From positions 71,157,861 through 71,221,860 of the forward strand of contig NC_092859.1 of assembly GCF_032062135.1 (NCBI RefSeq): 64,000 nucleotides of DNA, written 5' to 3'. The notes beneath the pieces are model-generated. The model was not told the DNA's origin. It saw nothing but the letters and a program-made list of their open reading frames with translations, and ran no database searches. Of this stretch, positions 34,501-45,340 are shown piece after piece; position 1 is the first letter of the stretch; each line of letters opens with the position of its first letter. The position numbers and the translations under genes are program-made. The DNA comes from Pyxicephalus adspersus (taxonomy: Eukaryota > Chordata > Amphibia > Anura > Pyxicephalidae).

Positions 34501-37500
34501 ATGACTTAACTGCTCCTCAACTAAAAGTGGCAGAATGTTAGAAAACTATAACGTTCAGCTACAAGTAGTTTTGTGCTGTGTAGTAATAAAGATTTCTCTT
34601 CCAACTTTTAGTTTTCAGTAGAAAGTTTTACTTTCTGAGGTCACCGAAACTGGAAGACACTGGGGCAGATTTACCACAGTAGTTCTTTACAAGTTATTCC
34701 TTATAGACTTTGGTTTGGCCAAAAAGTACAGAGACAACAGGACAAGGCAACACATACCATACAGAGAAGACAAAAACTTGACTGGCACAGCCCGCTATGC
34801 TAGTATCAATGCTCATTTAGGAATTGAACAGAGGTAATGAATTCCCAGTTGAATAGTCAGAAGTTTTTGTCTTTGGAGTGTGTGACGGGAAGTCTTGCAT
34901 TTAATAAGCATCATATTGGCTAATATGTGGCAAAAGTACCACAGTTGGAGTTTCTTTCCGTTTTAAAGTGAATTAGGTCACTTTTTTTTTTTTCTCCCCT
35001 TAGTCCAAAAATATGTTACTTTAGGGGTTTTTGGCCAGTTCAACAAGAATGGCAGGCAGACTTCACTCATTGTTTGCCAATTTCCTACAACAGATTTGAG
35101 CACAAGGCTGTGAATTATTTTGTCAACTTCTAAGGTTTGATTGTCCTTTAATAGCACATCTGTGAGTTTGTTGTATTTTTACATTTAGAATAGTTATGTA
35201 ATGTTTGGACATAAAGGTCCAGTTTAAAAATGAAGCAGAACTGTTGCTGCTGCTGCTTCAACCATATGGCGCTTAGTGGGGCATGACTGTACGGTATGGT
35301 TTATAGAATATAAGCTAAAGTGTCTTATCAGGAAATGGATGTTTAATGCTTTTCCTATAGCCCATTGAGGTACAATCGTTTTAGGATGTTCTGATGAACG
35401 AGTAGGCAATATTTATTTGACTTCTGTATGGTGTATCTGAGCAACACATTTTTGACCCATTGATTACATTACCTTTTGACAGCAGTTGATATATGATACT
35501 AGGATGCTGGTTGCAACTTTGTGGGCTGGCACCTCTTTAACAAAATGTAATTTGCCTACCCAAGAAATCTTCCCTCATTATGTGTGTTCATTTTTGCAGT
35601 CGTCGTGATGATATGGAGTCTCTAGGATATGTACTAATGTATTTCAACAGAACTAGCCTTCCTTGGCAAGGGCTGAAGGTAGGTCGTGTCATGCTTTGCT
35701 GGTATCCTCCCAGGTGAATGAAGTGATATATTAAAGAGAAATTAAACTAAAAACTGCCCAAAAAAAATACACTTGCCTTCAATCCCACAGGGCAGTTCCA
35801 TCCCTACGGGGGAGTCTTGCATCTGGTCCCAGAGCCGGCTCTCCCGATGCCACCATCTTCGTCTGTTCTTCCGGGTTCTTCATCCTACGTCGCCCGACCC
35901 AGGCACGTGATGGGGTGATGTAGGATGAAAGAAAATTTGCGATCTGCCTATGCGATCAAGAATTAGGGGGGCGGTGCTGCACCCGTCCTTTTTTTTTTTT
36001 TAGGGTGTTGCACCTATTAAAAAAAAAAAAACAGAATTTTTACCTTACATAAAAAGGTTGAATAATCTTTTATGTAGTTTAGGTATGCTTTAAGCTATAT
36101 CAGAGTATAGGCATTAAGATGTTTGTTTACAATGTCCTGTTTTGTCTGCTGTTTTTGTGCAGTTTTCTTTGATATATGGTCAGTGCAAGGGGACCTTTTT
36201 ATTCCCCCCAGAAAATTGTTTTAAGGTGGGTGGGAGAAAGGCAGGTGGTGGTTCCTGTACTGTGACCCAACTTTTGAGTAACCACCAAAACAACCAGGTA
36301 ATGAGCATGACTAAAAGACTGGGGAGAACATTGCAGAGGGCTTGACTCATACTGCCTTTTTGGGGAAACTGCTCCCAGACTTTAGTACCTCTTTACAATA
36401 TTATAGCGTATCCATGTCTCCCCTTATCTTCAAAATTCACCCACGTGTATCTTATGTGTCTTGGTATCAAATACATCATAGATTACTCATAAACAACCAA
36501 TAGTGTCAGGGCTGTTCAGGTTTTCATACATTAGTTGCGAAACTATGATGTTACTTTAACAATTAAGCCTGTCAACACACAATGCAAGGGATAGGTAGTT
36601 GTAGACTTTCAAGGTTTTTCTTTCTGTCACAGTGGTTATAGAAATTTTATATTCCTAGTGTTAACTTTGTGTTAGTCTTTTAATCCTAAATGGTTTTTAT
36701 TTTTCCTTGGGCAAATGTGTAAATTACCTTGTTCCACAGGCAGCAACCAAGAAACAGAAATATGAAAAGATCAGTGAGAAGAAGATGTCCACTCCTGTTG
36801 AAGTTTTGTGCAAGGTAAACATACAGTTTATTTAAAATATGGTATTTGCAATAAAGCTGTCTGCATGTATTATATACAGTTTTAAAAATGTATCTTTTCT
36901 CTTTAACATAGTGATTGGTTTACATCCAACAAACTTCTATGATGCATTTCTAAATGTGTTATTGTACTGTGATTTGACAGTGGATATCTATTGGTCACAC
37001 TGAGTGTTGCCTGACAAATCTTTTCAATTTCTTCTGTACAGGGATTTCCTGCAGAGTTTGCTATGTATCTCAATTACTGTCGCGGATTGCGCTTTGAGGA
37101 GGCACCAGATTATATGTATCTGAGGCAGCTCTTCAGAATTCTTTTCAGGTAAGTGTTTGTTTTTTTAATTATTGGCATTTAGGAAACCTATAAATGTGGC
37201 TATGAAGAAAAGCTGTGGAGATTATAGCAACTAAAGCAACATCTGACATTACTACCTACACTGTTCTAAAGAAATTTAGTATGATTTATGCAGGGTTACC
37301 TGGTGAACAGCACCTTACAGTTGGATAATTTAGACTAAAAATGACTGCAAAGGACATGCACTTAACTTATTTTTCAGAGTTTGGAAATGTTTGGGAGAAC
37401 TTCCACTCAAATATATGCCTAGTATACTTAGCTATGCCATCTGCATCTGAAATTTTACTTGTCCCTATCTTTTACCTGCACTGCTTAGGCAAGGAGTGAC

Positions 37501-40013
37501 ATCACTGTTCTTCAAAGTATGGTCCTGTAGAATGCCTCACCAGTTAATCGGATGCCTCCGGTAGACTTTAATGTCAACTTAAAAAATGTTGCCTTTTTTT
37601 TTTTGGGTGTGACAATAAGGCCACTTTGTGATGTTACATCAAGCAATGTGGAAGATTGGGGGGGGGGTGACTAGAATTCTCACATTGCCTTTTATAGGTA
37701 TATTTTTTCATTTGACAGACTACATAAGCATACCTTCCAATTTACTGAAAGGTTCAGTTTGTTTTAGATATTTAGCCTTCATACAATTATGTACCCAGCC
37801 CTCACACATGCACACTTTATCCATTTTATTAAGTAATATTGTTGACCTTGCTCACCTAACTAATTCCACATTGTATTTGCGCTCTCTTTCAGAACCTTGA
37901 ACCATCAGTACGACTACACATTTGACTGGACAATGCTCAAGCAGAAGGCAGCTCAGCAAGCAGCCTCCTCCAGTGGGCAGGGCCAGCAAGCCCAAACCCC
38001 CACAGGCAAGCAAACTGACAAATCCAAGAGTAACATGAAAGGTTAGTAGCCAAGAACCAAGAGACGTTTCAGGGAAACAGTAAATTATTAGTGAAAACAA
38101 GACACAATTGACATTTATAATTGAGAGAGTGTTAGATCGAAGAGGTGTTTTGAAACCCAATTCGGCCTATTGAAGGAAAAAAATGAAGAAAAAAAAAAAA
38201 AAGACGTCCTTGGAGAATTTGACTACTAACTTTAAATTCAGATTTCCTTATACTTGTGTATCAATTTTATATATAGCAATCTCTCATTTTCTGGGATTAT
38301 GGGTCATCTTAACTGCACCTCTTTCGTACATTAATTCCCTTTTCCAATTGTGGGAACCAGTTTCTGGTGGCGTGAATGTGAGGACTTATTAGTTCACATT
38401 CATGGGCCTAACATTTAAATTTTTGGGAGTTTAAGCTTTCTTCTTGCTGTAAACTCTGCAGCTACCTTCCCAACCTCTGGTTCTTCTGGTGCAAAATGGG
38501 ATTTGTTTCCTAATTCAGATCCCTTTCGGCATCATATTGGTAAAGAAATGGTGATGGAATTTTCTGAAATAATCAGAGGAAAATTGTGACAGCCATTATA
38601 GACATTATATTCTGTAAATTTATTATCAAAGGTTACCAAAATCAAGACCTAGGTAACAGCCTAAAGGAAACTATCAGAAAATTGGAGATTTCAGTATTGT
38701 CTCTATTACACTATAGTATACTCGAAAATTTTCGAGTTTTAGGCTCCAGGGCTGTCGCCCTTTCTAGACACTGACCATCTTTGCAAAGTACAGTCAAGAG
38801 CTATGACCCTGCTCAAAGTGTTGGAAAAGCTCCAGATGGCAGCCCTAGCAATATGCTGCTTTCAATAACAAGCCAGGATTGATGTCTTAACAGGGTCTTT
38901 TAGCTAACATAGGCCTACCAAAATTTGGAAAGCTACTATGACTTGATTGAGGACCTTGGGCTACTAAGATTTTTTCACAGGACAGTTTAGGCTTTTGAGT
39001 ACCTTGTGATTTGAAAAGCATCAAAGTAAATGTATGATGGCATCTTTTGATTGTAAAGGTACACTCCTAAGCAGCTTGTTTTCAGGTAAAAGAACCATAG
39101 CTTTTTTTTTTTTTTTTTTTTNNNNNNNNNNNNNNNNNNNNNNNNNNNNNNNNNNNNNNNNNNNNNNNNNNNNNNNNNNNNNNNNNNNNNNNNNNNNNNN
39201 NNNNNNNNNNNNNNNNNNNNNNNNNNNNNNNNNNNNNNNNNNNNNNNNNNNNNNNNNNNNNNNNNNNNNNNNNNNNNNNNNNNNNNNNNNNNNNNNNNNN
39301 NNNNNNNNNNNNNNNNNNNNNNNNNNNNNNNNNNNNNNNNNNNNNNNNNNNNNNNNNNNNNNNNNNNNNNNNNNNNNNNNNNNNNNNNNNNNNNNNNNNN
39401 NNNNNNNNNNNNNNNNNNNNNNNNNNNNNNNNNNNNNNNNNNNNNNNNNNNNNNNNNNNNNNNNNNNNNNNNNNNNNNNNNNNNNNNNNNNNNNNNNNNN
39501 NNNNNNNNNNNNNNNNNNNNNNNNNNNNNNNNNNNNNNNNNNNNNNNNNNNNNNNNNNNNNNNNNNNNNNNNNNNNNNNNNNNNNNNNNNNNNNNNNNNN
39601 NNNNNNNNNNNNNNNNNNNNNNNNNNNNNNNNNNNNNNNNNNNNNNNNNNNNNNNNNNNNNNNNNNNNNNNNNNNNNNNNNNNNNNNNNNNNNNNNNNNN
39701 NNNNNNNNNNNNNNNNNNNNNNNNNNNNNNNNNNNNNNNNNNNNNNNNNNNNNNNNNNNNNNNNNNNNNNNNNNNNNNNNNNNNNNNNNNNNNNNNNNNN
39801 NNNNNNNNNNNNNNNNNNNNNNNNNNNNNNNNNNNNNNNNNNNNNNNNNNNNNNNNNNNNNNNNNNNNNNNNNNNNNNNNNNNNNNNNNNNNNNNNNNNN
39901 NNNNNNNNNNNNNNNNNNNNNNNNNNNNNNNNNNNNNNNNNNNNNNNNNNNNNNNNNNNNNNNNNNNNNNNNNNNNNNNNNNNNNNNNNNNNNNNNNNNN
40001 NNNNAAATAGTAG

Positions 40014-40050
<37 letters not shown>

Positions 40051-41666
40051 TATTCACCTCTATCCCAGTCTTTAGTTATTTAGAAACAAGATTTCTCTCT
40101 AGAAAGATGTCTGTTTCTGGCGATGACGCCAATATCCTGACAAGTCTTAAAATGGAGAATTTTATATAGCAATTTAGTCAACATATGTGTAATGTTCCAA
40201 ATGTTATGCATGTCTGGATTAGTTGGTTACTAAAAACTAAACATCAAGTGCCTGAAAACCCTATACAAACAAATGTAGTCCCTATTAAAATTCTAGGTGC
40301 ATGGTTAGGAACTGATGCAGTTATTTTTTATAACCCTGCACTGTGTACACACAAAGGAAACCAGTATTACTTGGTGTGTAATGCTGTACTCAGTGACTCA
40401 GAGTATAGAGCTTCCAAGTCATTGTTACCAAAGTAGTCATGATTCATTACTCAGAAATAATAACATCTTTTCAATAATAACTATTATTATAGGCTGGGTA
40501 GTTAGGCTGAGATAGCCGATACTGTTAATGTATTATAATTTGGTGCTTTCCAGGAGATATTTGCTGGGGCTCCACCTTTTTGCAGCATATGGTGCCTGCT
40601 GTTGGTCCAAGTATCCTAGCTACTTTGTTTTGTTGGCTCTTGTGTCCATGTGTGCAGACAATGCTTCCCTTTCTATTATTGATGCAGGGAAAATTCTACT
40701 GGCAGCCTGCTAATCTTCAGGCAGGATTGCAGTGTATCCATTGTTATAGTGGGGCCTAATTTACTAAAGCTCTCAGACTGTAGAAGATGGCCTAACATGG
40801 GAGAACCTAGGTTGTTATCCAGCAAACCTGAAATGGATCTGGTTCAGAATTGAAAACTTCTGCTAATGATCACAAAATGTATTCCTGGTTTCCCATGATA
40901 AGTTATCTTCTCCAGTCTTGGAAGACCTTCAATAATCAGGCCCAGTATGTTTTGAAGTAATCTAGTTAGGTACATAGAACTAAAAAAAATGCATAAGTAC
41001 TAAAAATGTGGTAATGAGCATTTGTCCATAGTGCATTACTTTAAAATCTATTTATACCTATGCTGGTTCACTTTAATGTAGTCACTCAAAAGAGGACCTG
41101 CTTTTCACTAGCACCCTCTACACCTGATCTTAAAACAAAGTTTTGCTCTGCAGCTCCTTTTGATTTGGTTAACGCTTACACAGGCTGTGTACACACTCTA
41201 CAGTAAAACTGTTTTTCCAGTTTGTGTAGTGATTAAGCTTCTATCCTAGATCTACCTTTACTGAATTAATGGACAGATGAAGCTCTAGGTCTTATACTTA
41301 TAGCCAGTTCACATATTTGCGTTGCAACCATATTCCTGTTACCTTTACTTGGTTCTCACAAGTATGTTAGTCTGGTTGCTAAGGTTATTCCTGGGTCTTA
41401 CAGAATAAGCATTTTAGTGTAATGTGTTTTTCACTTAGTTGCTAGCATTTCTAAAGTTTGTCCTACAGACCATGTTTAATACTGTAACCATAAAATGGTA
41501 TTTGTTGCCTTGCTCACTGTTCTGTAAGGGCTCGTATACCGTGCCAGTTTACAAACACTCCTCAGTTTTGGTCTTGTTTGTGATATTCATTTCTGCTATT
41601 GTGCTGTTTTTCCCCTATGAATTAATAAAACTGGTGCCTCTGTTCCTCTTTCCAACAGGATTTTGA
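20779..41666 (+). CDS. CSNK1A1: CSNK1A1, casein kinase 1 alpha (10 coding exons, 337 aa)
   Basis: Ser/Thr protein kinase of the CK1 family. It primes beta-catenin at Ser45 in the Axin/APC destruction complex and also acts on p53/MDM circuits, FAM83-scaffolded spindle targets and many pre-phosphorylated substrates. Exons: 20779-20901, 29259-29365, 30053-30179, 31227-31325, 34694-34833, 35600-35678, 36740-36814, 37042-37148, 37893-38041, 41659-41666. They sum to 1014 nt with consistent phases, giving 337 residues, the length of the vertebrate form lacking the L insert. Motifs: Gly loop GSGSFG (24-29), ATP Lys46, HRD with catalytic Asp136, DFG at 157-159, CK1-specific SIN (189-191) in place of APE, and a short Gln/Ser-rich tail ending NMKGF. 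The ATG has A at -3 and G at +4. No stop, frameshift or altered catalytic residue is present. Introns are GT-AG; intron 7 is only 227 nt and intron 1 is 8.4 kb. Confidence 0.98.
20936..21003 (-). promoter_or_regulatory. Two CTCF-like motifs at the start of intron 1
   Basis: GCGCCCTCTGCTG (20936-20948) and GCGCCCTCTGCTGG (20990-21003) both match, on the minus strand, the CTCF core CCASCAGRGGGCGC. They stand 54 bp apart in the same orientation, 35 bp downstream of exon 1, within a short direct repeat (CGGCCTG ... CGCCCTCTGCTG). Binding is inferred from the motif only. Confidence 0.5.
21070..23145. other. CSNK1A1 intron 1, first part, unique sequence
   Basis: Non-coding intron. The short ORFs (for example 22039-22254 +, 21180-21380 -) have no family motif. 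No repeats with clear ends are recognised. Confidence 0.4.
23151..23545. mobile_element. Palindromic CG-rich MITE in intron 1
   Basis: The left end AAGGTGCGTACACACTTCCA and the right end TGGAAGTGTGTACGTAGCTT are inverted repeats, flanked by TA on each side. The interior is saturated with CGTTCG, ACGAACG and AACGATCG words in both orientations, so most of the element can fold on itself. It has kept many CpGs, which suggests recent insertion or lack of methylation decay. The long overlapping ORFs on both strands come from this low-complexity palindrome and are not genes. Confidence 0.85.
23546..27770. other. CSNK1A1 intron 1, middle part
   Basis: Intronic sequence with a T-run (25483-25510), a (TA)n microsatellite (about 26389-26412) and A-rich stretches. 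No exon is recognised. The ORFs 24460-24660 and 25235-25582 lack known motifs, and the latter crosses the T-run. Confidence 0.35.
27778..28095. repeat. Poly-C run plus dispersed repeat copy 2 (TTGTATTG palindrome)
   Basis: A C-homopolymer of about 23 nt (27778-27800) is followed by a copy of the 13655-13810 repeat: TTTGTATTAGACTCAATACA palindrome, then a GC-rich segment with GAGGACGTGTCCC. The right part (28018-28095: GAGTGTGACTGGGGATTACC ... CACACTCGGAATTACCGCTG) matches the right end of the 12936-13587 element (13506-13585). At 13.5 kb these modules occur next to each other in reversed order, so both copies may derive from a common larger element. Confidence 0.65.
29259..29365 (+). CDS. CSNK1A1: CSNK1A1 exon 2, residues 42-77
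   Basis: Encodes [11 protein letters not shown] ... GVGIPHI and the first two bases of Arg77. It carries the ATP-binding Lys46 in AVK. The acceptor is preceded by an almost pure T tract of about 24 nt (29231-29254). The donor is ATTCG/GTAGGT. Confidence 0.98.
29401..29507. repeat. Inverted repeat / hairpin in intron 2
   Basis: 29405-29424 (CAGAATTCTGGGAAGTGCTC) is perfectly inverted at 29484-29503, and outer pairing extends the stem to about 24 bp with one mismatch. The loop is 59 nt and T-rich. It begins 35 nt downstream of the exon 2 donor. Confidence 0.75.
30053..30179 (+). CDS. CSNK1A1: CSNK1A1 exon 3, residues 77-119
   Basis: Begins with the last base of Arg77, then [20 protein letters not shown] (hinge and start of the C-lobe), and ends at LMLADQ with CAG/GTAAGT. 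Confidence 0.98.
31227..31325 (+). CDS. CSNK1A1: CSNK1A1 exon 4, residues 120-152
   Basis: Encodes [13 protein letters not shown], then [11 protein letters not shown] (catalytic loop, Asp136) and GIGRHCNK. Ends in phase 0 at AATAAG/GTTAGT. The vertebrate L insert, when used, enters after this exon. Confidence 0.98.
32602..33326. other. Assembly gap (725 N) in intron 4
   Basis: Run of N. Because the optional 28-residue L-insert exon of CK1 alpha belongs in this intron and is not seen in the sequenced parts, the gap may hide it. Confidence 0.99.
34694..34833 (+). CDS. CSNK1A1: CSNK1A1 exon 5, residues 153-199
   Basis: Begins [14 protein letters not shown] (DFG metal-binding motif) and runs through the activation segment to [10 protein letters not shown] plus two bases of Ser199. 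The acceptor is the weak TTTACAAG, and a stronger-looking CCACAG lies 14 nt upstream (34678-34679). Using that site would add TAG directly after Lys152. The donor is CAGAG/GTAATG. Confidence 0.97.
35600..35678 (+). CDS. CSNK1A1: CSNK1A1 exon 6, residues 199-225
   Basis: Completes Ser199 and encodes [17 protein letters not shown] ... WQGLK. The acceptor is TTTTTGCAG and the donor AAG/GTAGGT. Confidence 0.98.
35733..36093. mobile_element. MITE in intron 6
   Basis: Starts TTAAAGAGAAATTAAACTAA and ends TAGTTTAGGTATGCTTTAA, imperfect inverted termini. It has a GC-rich core (CCGGGTTCTTCATCCTACGTCGCCCG) and T/A homopolymers. The end TTAAAGGGGAACTAAACTAA at 61677 belongs to the same type. Confidence 0.6.
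36740..36814 (+). CDS. CSNK1A1: CSNK1A1 exon 7, residues 226-250
   Basis: Encodes [20 protein letters not shown] ... VLCK, in phase 0 on both sides (CCACAG acceptor, AAG/GTAAAC donor). Confidence 0.98.
37042..37148 (+). CDS. CSNK1A1: CSNK1A1 exon 8, residues 251-286
   Basis: Encodes [20 protein letters not shown] ... LRQLFRILF and two bases of Arg286, the end of the kinase C-lobe. Preceded by the shortest intron (227 nt). Donor CAG/GTAAGT. Confidence 0.98.
37893..38041 (+). CDS. CSNK1A1: CSNK1A1 exon 9, residues 286-335, with alternative GC donor
   Basis: Encodes [20 protein letters not shown], then the Gln/Ser-rich tail. Full-length use of GT at 38042 gives ...KSNMK and joins exon 10 as GF-stop. 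Inside the exon, ACAG/GCAAGC at 38005/38006 is a GC-type donor. Splicing from it to exon 10 would remove exactly 36 nt (12 residues, [12 protein letters not shown]) and end ...TPTGF, matching the known short C-terminal isoform. If intron 9 is retained, translation stops two codons later (AAA GGT TAG). Confidence 0.97.
38045..39121. other. CSNK1A1 intron 9, left part
   Basis: No exon recognised. Short runs at 38586-38774 look like decayed repeat, unidentified. It ends in a T-homopolymer at the gap. Confidence 0.35.
39122..40004. other. Assembly gap (883 N) in intron 9
   Basis: N run bordered by a T-homopolymer of about 20 nt on the left and an (AT)n microsatellite (about 40015-40047) on the right. 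The gap was probably caused by low-complexity sequence. Confidence 0.99.
40752..40944. mobile_element. Palindromic MITE, copy in intron 9
   Basis: Ends GGGGCCTAATTTACTAAAGC and CTTCAATAATCAGGCCC are inverted repeats of the same type as the copy at 53184-53394 (GGGCCTGATTTATTAAAGCTC). It has an internal 'CCAGCAAACCTGaAATGGATC' match. More diverged than the other copy. Confidence 0.7.
41659..41666 (+). CDS. CSNK1A1: CSNK1A1 exon 10, terminal coding bases
   Basis: Acceptor TTTCCAACAG, then GA TTT TGA, completing Gly336, Phe337 and the stop. The C-terminal GF is the conserved vertebrate ending. Confidence 0.95.
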
Positions 41667-42180
41667 GTTAAAAATAAAAAAGGAGCTGACATCGCAGATC
41701 CTGGCACGAGCTGGACCCATCACTCCCTTAAAACCTAGAGATTTTTAGTTCATATGTACACTTGGCAGTTGTTGTGGGAGACCATTTACTTGGTGTAATA
41801 CAGAACTTGATTTCAGTCTAAACTGGCTACTAGCGGCGTCCGATATGCTGACTTGTAGCTGCTGTTAATATTTGTGAATATCACGAAGAATAGTGAAACA
41901 TGGTGTCCAGTTTTTTTTTGTTTTTTTTTATTGCAATTTTTTTTCCCTCCTGAAAGAATGGGACAAGGTGGTTCAGTTATCTGGCGGTTGACAGTGGTGG
42001 AAGAAATTGTGCATATGCCAATTTGTTTTTGTTTTTTCTCTTATGGTTATTCTCTCGAACCGTAACACAGCTTACTTCTATTACTTCAGAAGAGCAACAT
42101 GAATTGGTTTCCTAGAGACATTTGCAATGACCCGTGTCTAAAAGAAACACAGTTGTCCATTGTTCTTTCCTATATACTAT

Positions 42181-42212
<32 letters not shown>

Positions 42213-42617
42213 TTGTACACTTAAACATTCTTAGCCGTTGCACTGTTTGGCCTACCTGTTGTACACATGGGTATTCCTGCAGTAAATGAGTAACTAGACA
42301 TTTACTTTGTTTCCAAATGTTTGTCACTTTGTATGGTTGTTATGGTGACCACGTGGCTCCAGGTTATTAGGACCTACTGGCACAGCAGGTTCTCTTTGTA
42401 GAGAACATTTTGGATATCACAAATCACATTCACAGCAAGCTGCCAACTCTTGATAATCTGAAACCAATGAATGTCCCTAACTTAACCAAAGATTGCAATT
42501 TTAAGCAGTTCATATGACTGAGCTTTTTCCTTGTTTTTAAATAAAAGGACTCCTTCGTTGCAGACCTGGAATAAAAAAAAAACTTAGCAATTCTAGTCTT
42601 TAGGAAATGGGAAATAA

Positions 42618-43073
42618 NNNNNNNNNNNNNNNNNNNNNNNNNNNNNNNNNNNNNNNNNNNNNNNNNNNNNNNNNNNNNNNNNNNNNNNNNNNNNNNNNNN
42701 NNNNNNNNNNNNNNNNNNNNNNNNNNNNNNNNNNNNNNNNNNNNNNNNNNNNNNNNNNNNNNNNNNNNNNNNNNNNNNNNNNNNNNNNNNNNNNNNNNNN
42801 NNNNNNNNNNNNNNNNNNNNNNNNNNNNNNNNNNNNNNNNNNNNNNNNNNNNNNNNNNNNNNNNNNNNNNNNNNNNNNNNNNNNNNNNNNNNNNNNNNNN
42901 NNNNNNNNNNNNNNNNNNNNNNNNNNNNNNNNNNNNNNNNNNNNNNNNNNNNNNNNNNNNNNNNNNNNNNNNNNNNNNNNNNNNNNNNNNNNNNNNNNNN
43001 NNNNNNNNNNNNNNNNNNNNNNNNNNNNNNNNNNNNNNNNNNNNNNNNNNNNNNNNNNNNNNNNNNNNNNNNN
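42618..43073. other. Assembly gap (456 N)
   Basis: N run within the presumed CSNK1A1 3' UTR or just beyond it. Apparent ORFs across it are artefacts. Confidence 0.99.
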
Positions 43074-45340
43074 TCTCTGATATGGAAGTCTCATTACTTC
43101 CACACTTTCTGCAATGGGAAATAAATGAAAAAAGGTGCACACATTCTAGAGAGATCATAAGACATGTTCGAGCAGTTTGACCTTTGGGTGGATTGAACAT
43201 TTTAAAAGCTTTTACTTTTTGGTTCTGACTGTTAATAATTTATATGCATTCTCATGAAAACTGTGCTCGGGCTGGTTCTACACGATTTGGGACTTGCTGT
43301 TTCACATAATAGGGGTGCCTGGCAGCATTTTGTTAAGAGTTCACAGGATATATACTTTTAATTGAAAAAGGTAATGCTGGAGGCAAGATGTTCTGGTTGT
43401 TGCATATCAAACTTTGTGGGTGGGTAGAGTTGGTTCCATGCTGTATATAAAGCATTTACCCATTTTTGGTATTCAGTAGTTGTGTAATGCTTTATGCGCT
43501 ACACCAAACACTACTGTTACTTGTATAGTTGTGACACAGTCTACAAGAGATAAACATAGCATATATGAACATGGATACTTACCATGTGTCATTCTCCAGA
43601 TAATCTAAAGCTTGCACATCATTTCTGTGTTATTTCTAAGAATAAGATCCTATAGCCTTTCTTTCAATTTTATTTCCGCATATTTAAAAGTGTAAGAATC
43701 TGTTTTCATTCCTGTGGATGTTTTTGCCAGGAAGGAATGACTTATATACCTGACCTGCTGGAGTGTTCAAACTGGGAGACTTTTGTTATGCATGTAACTA
43801 CATAGACCTGTTGAACAAGAACTGCCAAACTCTTGGACCATTATAGTGACCCCCAAATATACTCAGAAGAGCAGTTCTCTTGACCAGCTAGTCTGGTTAC
43901 TGACTATCTTTTGTTCCTATGCCCAACTCAAATTAATAAAGATCAGATTTCTGGTATTTCGGCTGTGGAATCAATTTTCTTTTATGTCATTAACATGAAA
44001 ATGTGGGCTTAAGTTATGTAAAAGCAATCTGATAAATTGTGGGAACTCAAGAATACCTTTTTTTTAGTTTGCAGTGGCATAAAATCTACATGCAGCACCA
44101 GCTGACATTTGAAGCTTACACAAAGTTTAATGTTTGAAGAACCCTTTCTCATCGTAAAATATACAAAGATGTATTCATTGTCCAGAGCCAATAAAAGCTC
44201 ACTTTATTGGGTGACCTGCTGACCTCAGTTTCTTCATACTTGTTTTTTTTTTTTTTTTTTTTTGGGGGGGGGGGCTTTTTCAAATGAGTACACTACTTTC
44301 CCTATAAGGTTTTCTCTGGTGTATTAAAATAACTCTACACCTTTTGGCCTCCAGTTTGATGTGTACATTGCAATAATGGGTATGAGCGATTAAATGTAAT
44401 GGTTCACCAAAGTGCACTTTAAGTTTTTCCTTGTCCATGGGTGGAGTCCAATGATTTGCCCACTATATGTAGTAATGGGGCTGACAACTGTGCATGAAGC
44501 TGAGGATTGACAAACAGATACAGACGAGGATCTAAAATGAGGTAGACTTTAAGTGAGAGAATATGTAATCTGCCAATTCTGACTTGATTGGTGTTCTGAT
44601 CCTCTCCTGAATCACTGACCCAAAATGAGTATACAGCTCAGGTGTTATGTGTGTAACTGAAACTAATAACACCAATCGTATTTACCCTGCATTCAGCAAT
44701 GCCACTTTACATCATCTCTGTAGGTCCACTTTACCTGTGGCAAAAAAAAAAATCAAAATGGGGTCTGCTTTAGAGCTATGTAGAGCCCCATTCACAACTT
44801 TGAGATTTGCTGCATTGATATTTCTTAATTCCAATAATGGAACACATGACACCATATCTACCCTGCATTTTGGTATGATGGTAAACAAAAAGTGTATGTG
44901 CTTGTTTTAAAGGGGATTAAAGAATATTTACTGAGAACAAAAGTAAAATCCTAATAAAATTACATCAAACTCGGTTTGTGTCTTTGGACGCTTGTTTCCT
45001 AAAGCAAAAGAACCTAGTTGCCTTTTGAAAAGGTTTCATTGCTGTGGAGCTCAGTTGCTTTTATAACCTCCCCCCCCCCCCCCCCCCATTAGTAACTTCT
45101 TTCCACATTCCTGAGTGTAATTATATCAGTCTGAAGCAAGACAAAACTGGTTCAAGGAACTGGCTTTTGTCTGTTCTCCATATTACAGTCAATACAGCTG
45201 TGGCTAATATGGGAAGATTGTATTACTGCAGTGCTTAATAAAAAAGTCATATTGACCAAAACATATTTAAGTTCTATTGATGTAACATATGCCTATTGAT
45301 GTAGGATTGGCCAATCAGTGGTATCAATGGAACTCCCTAG

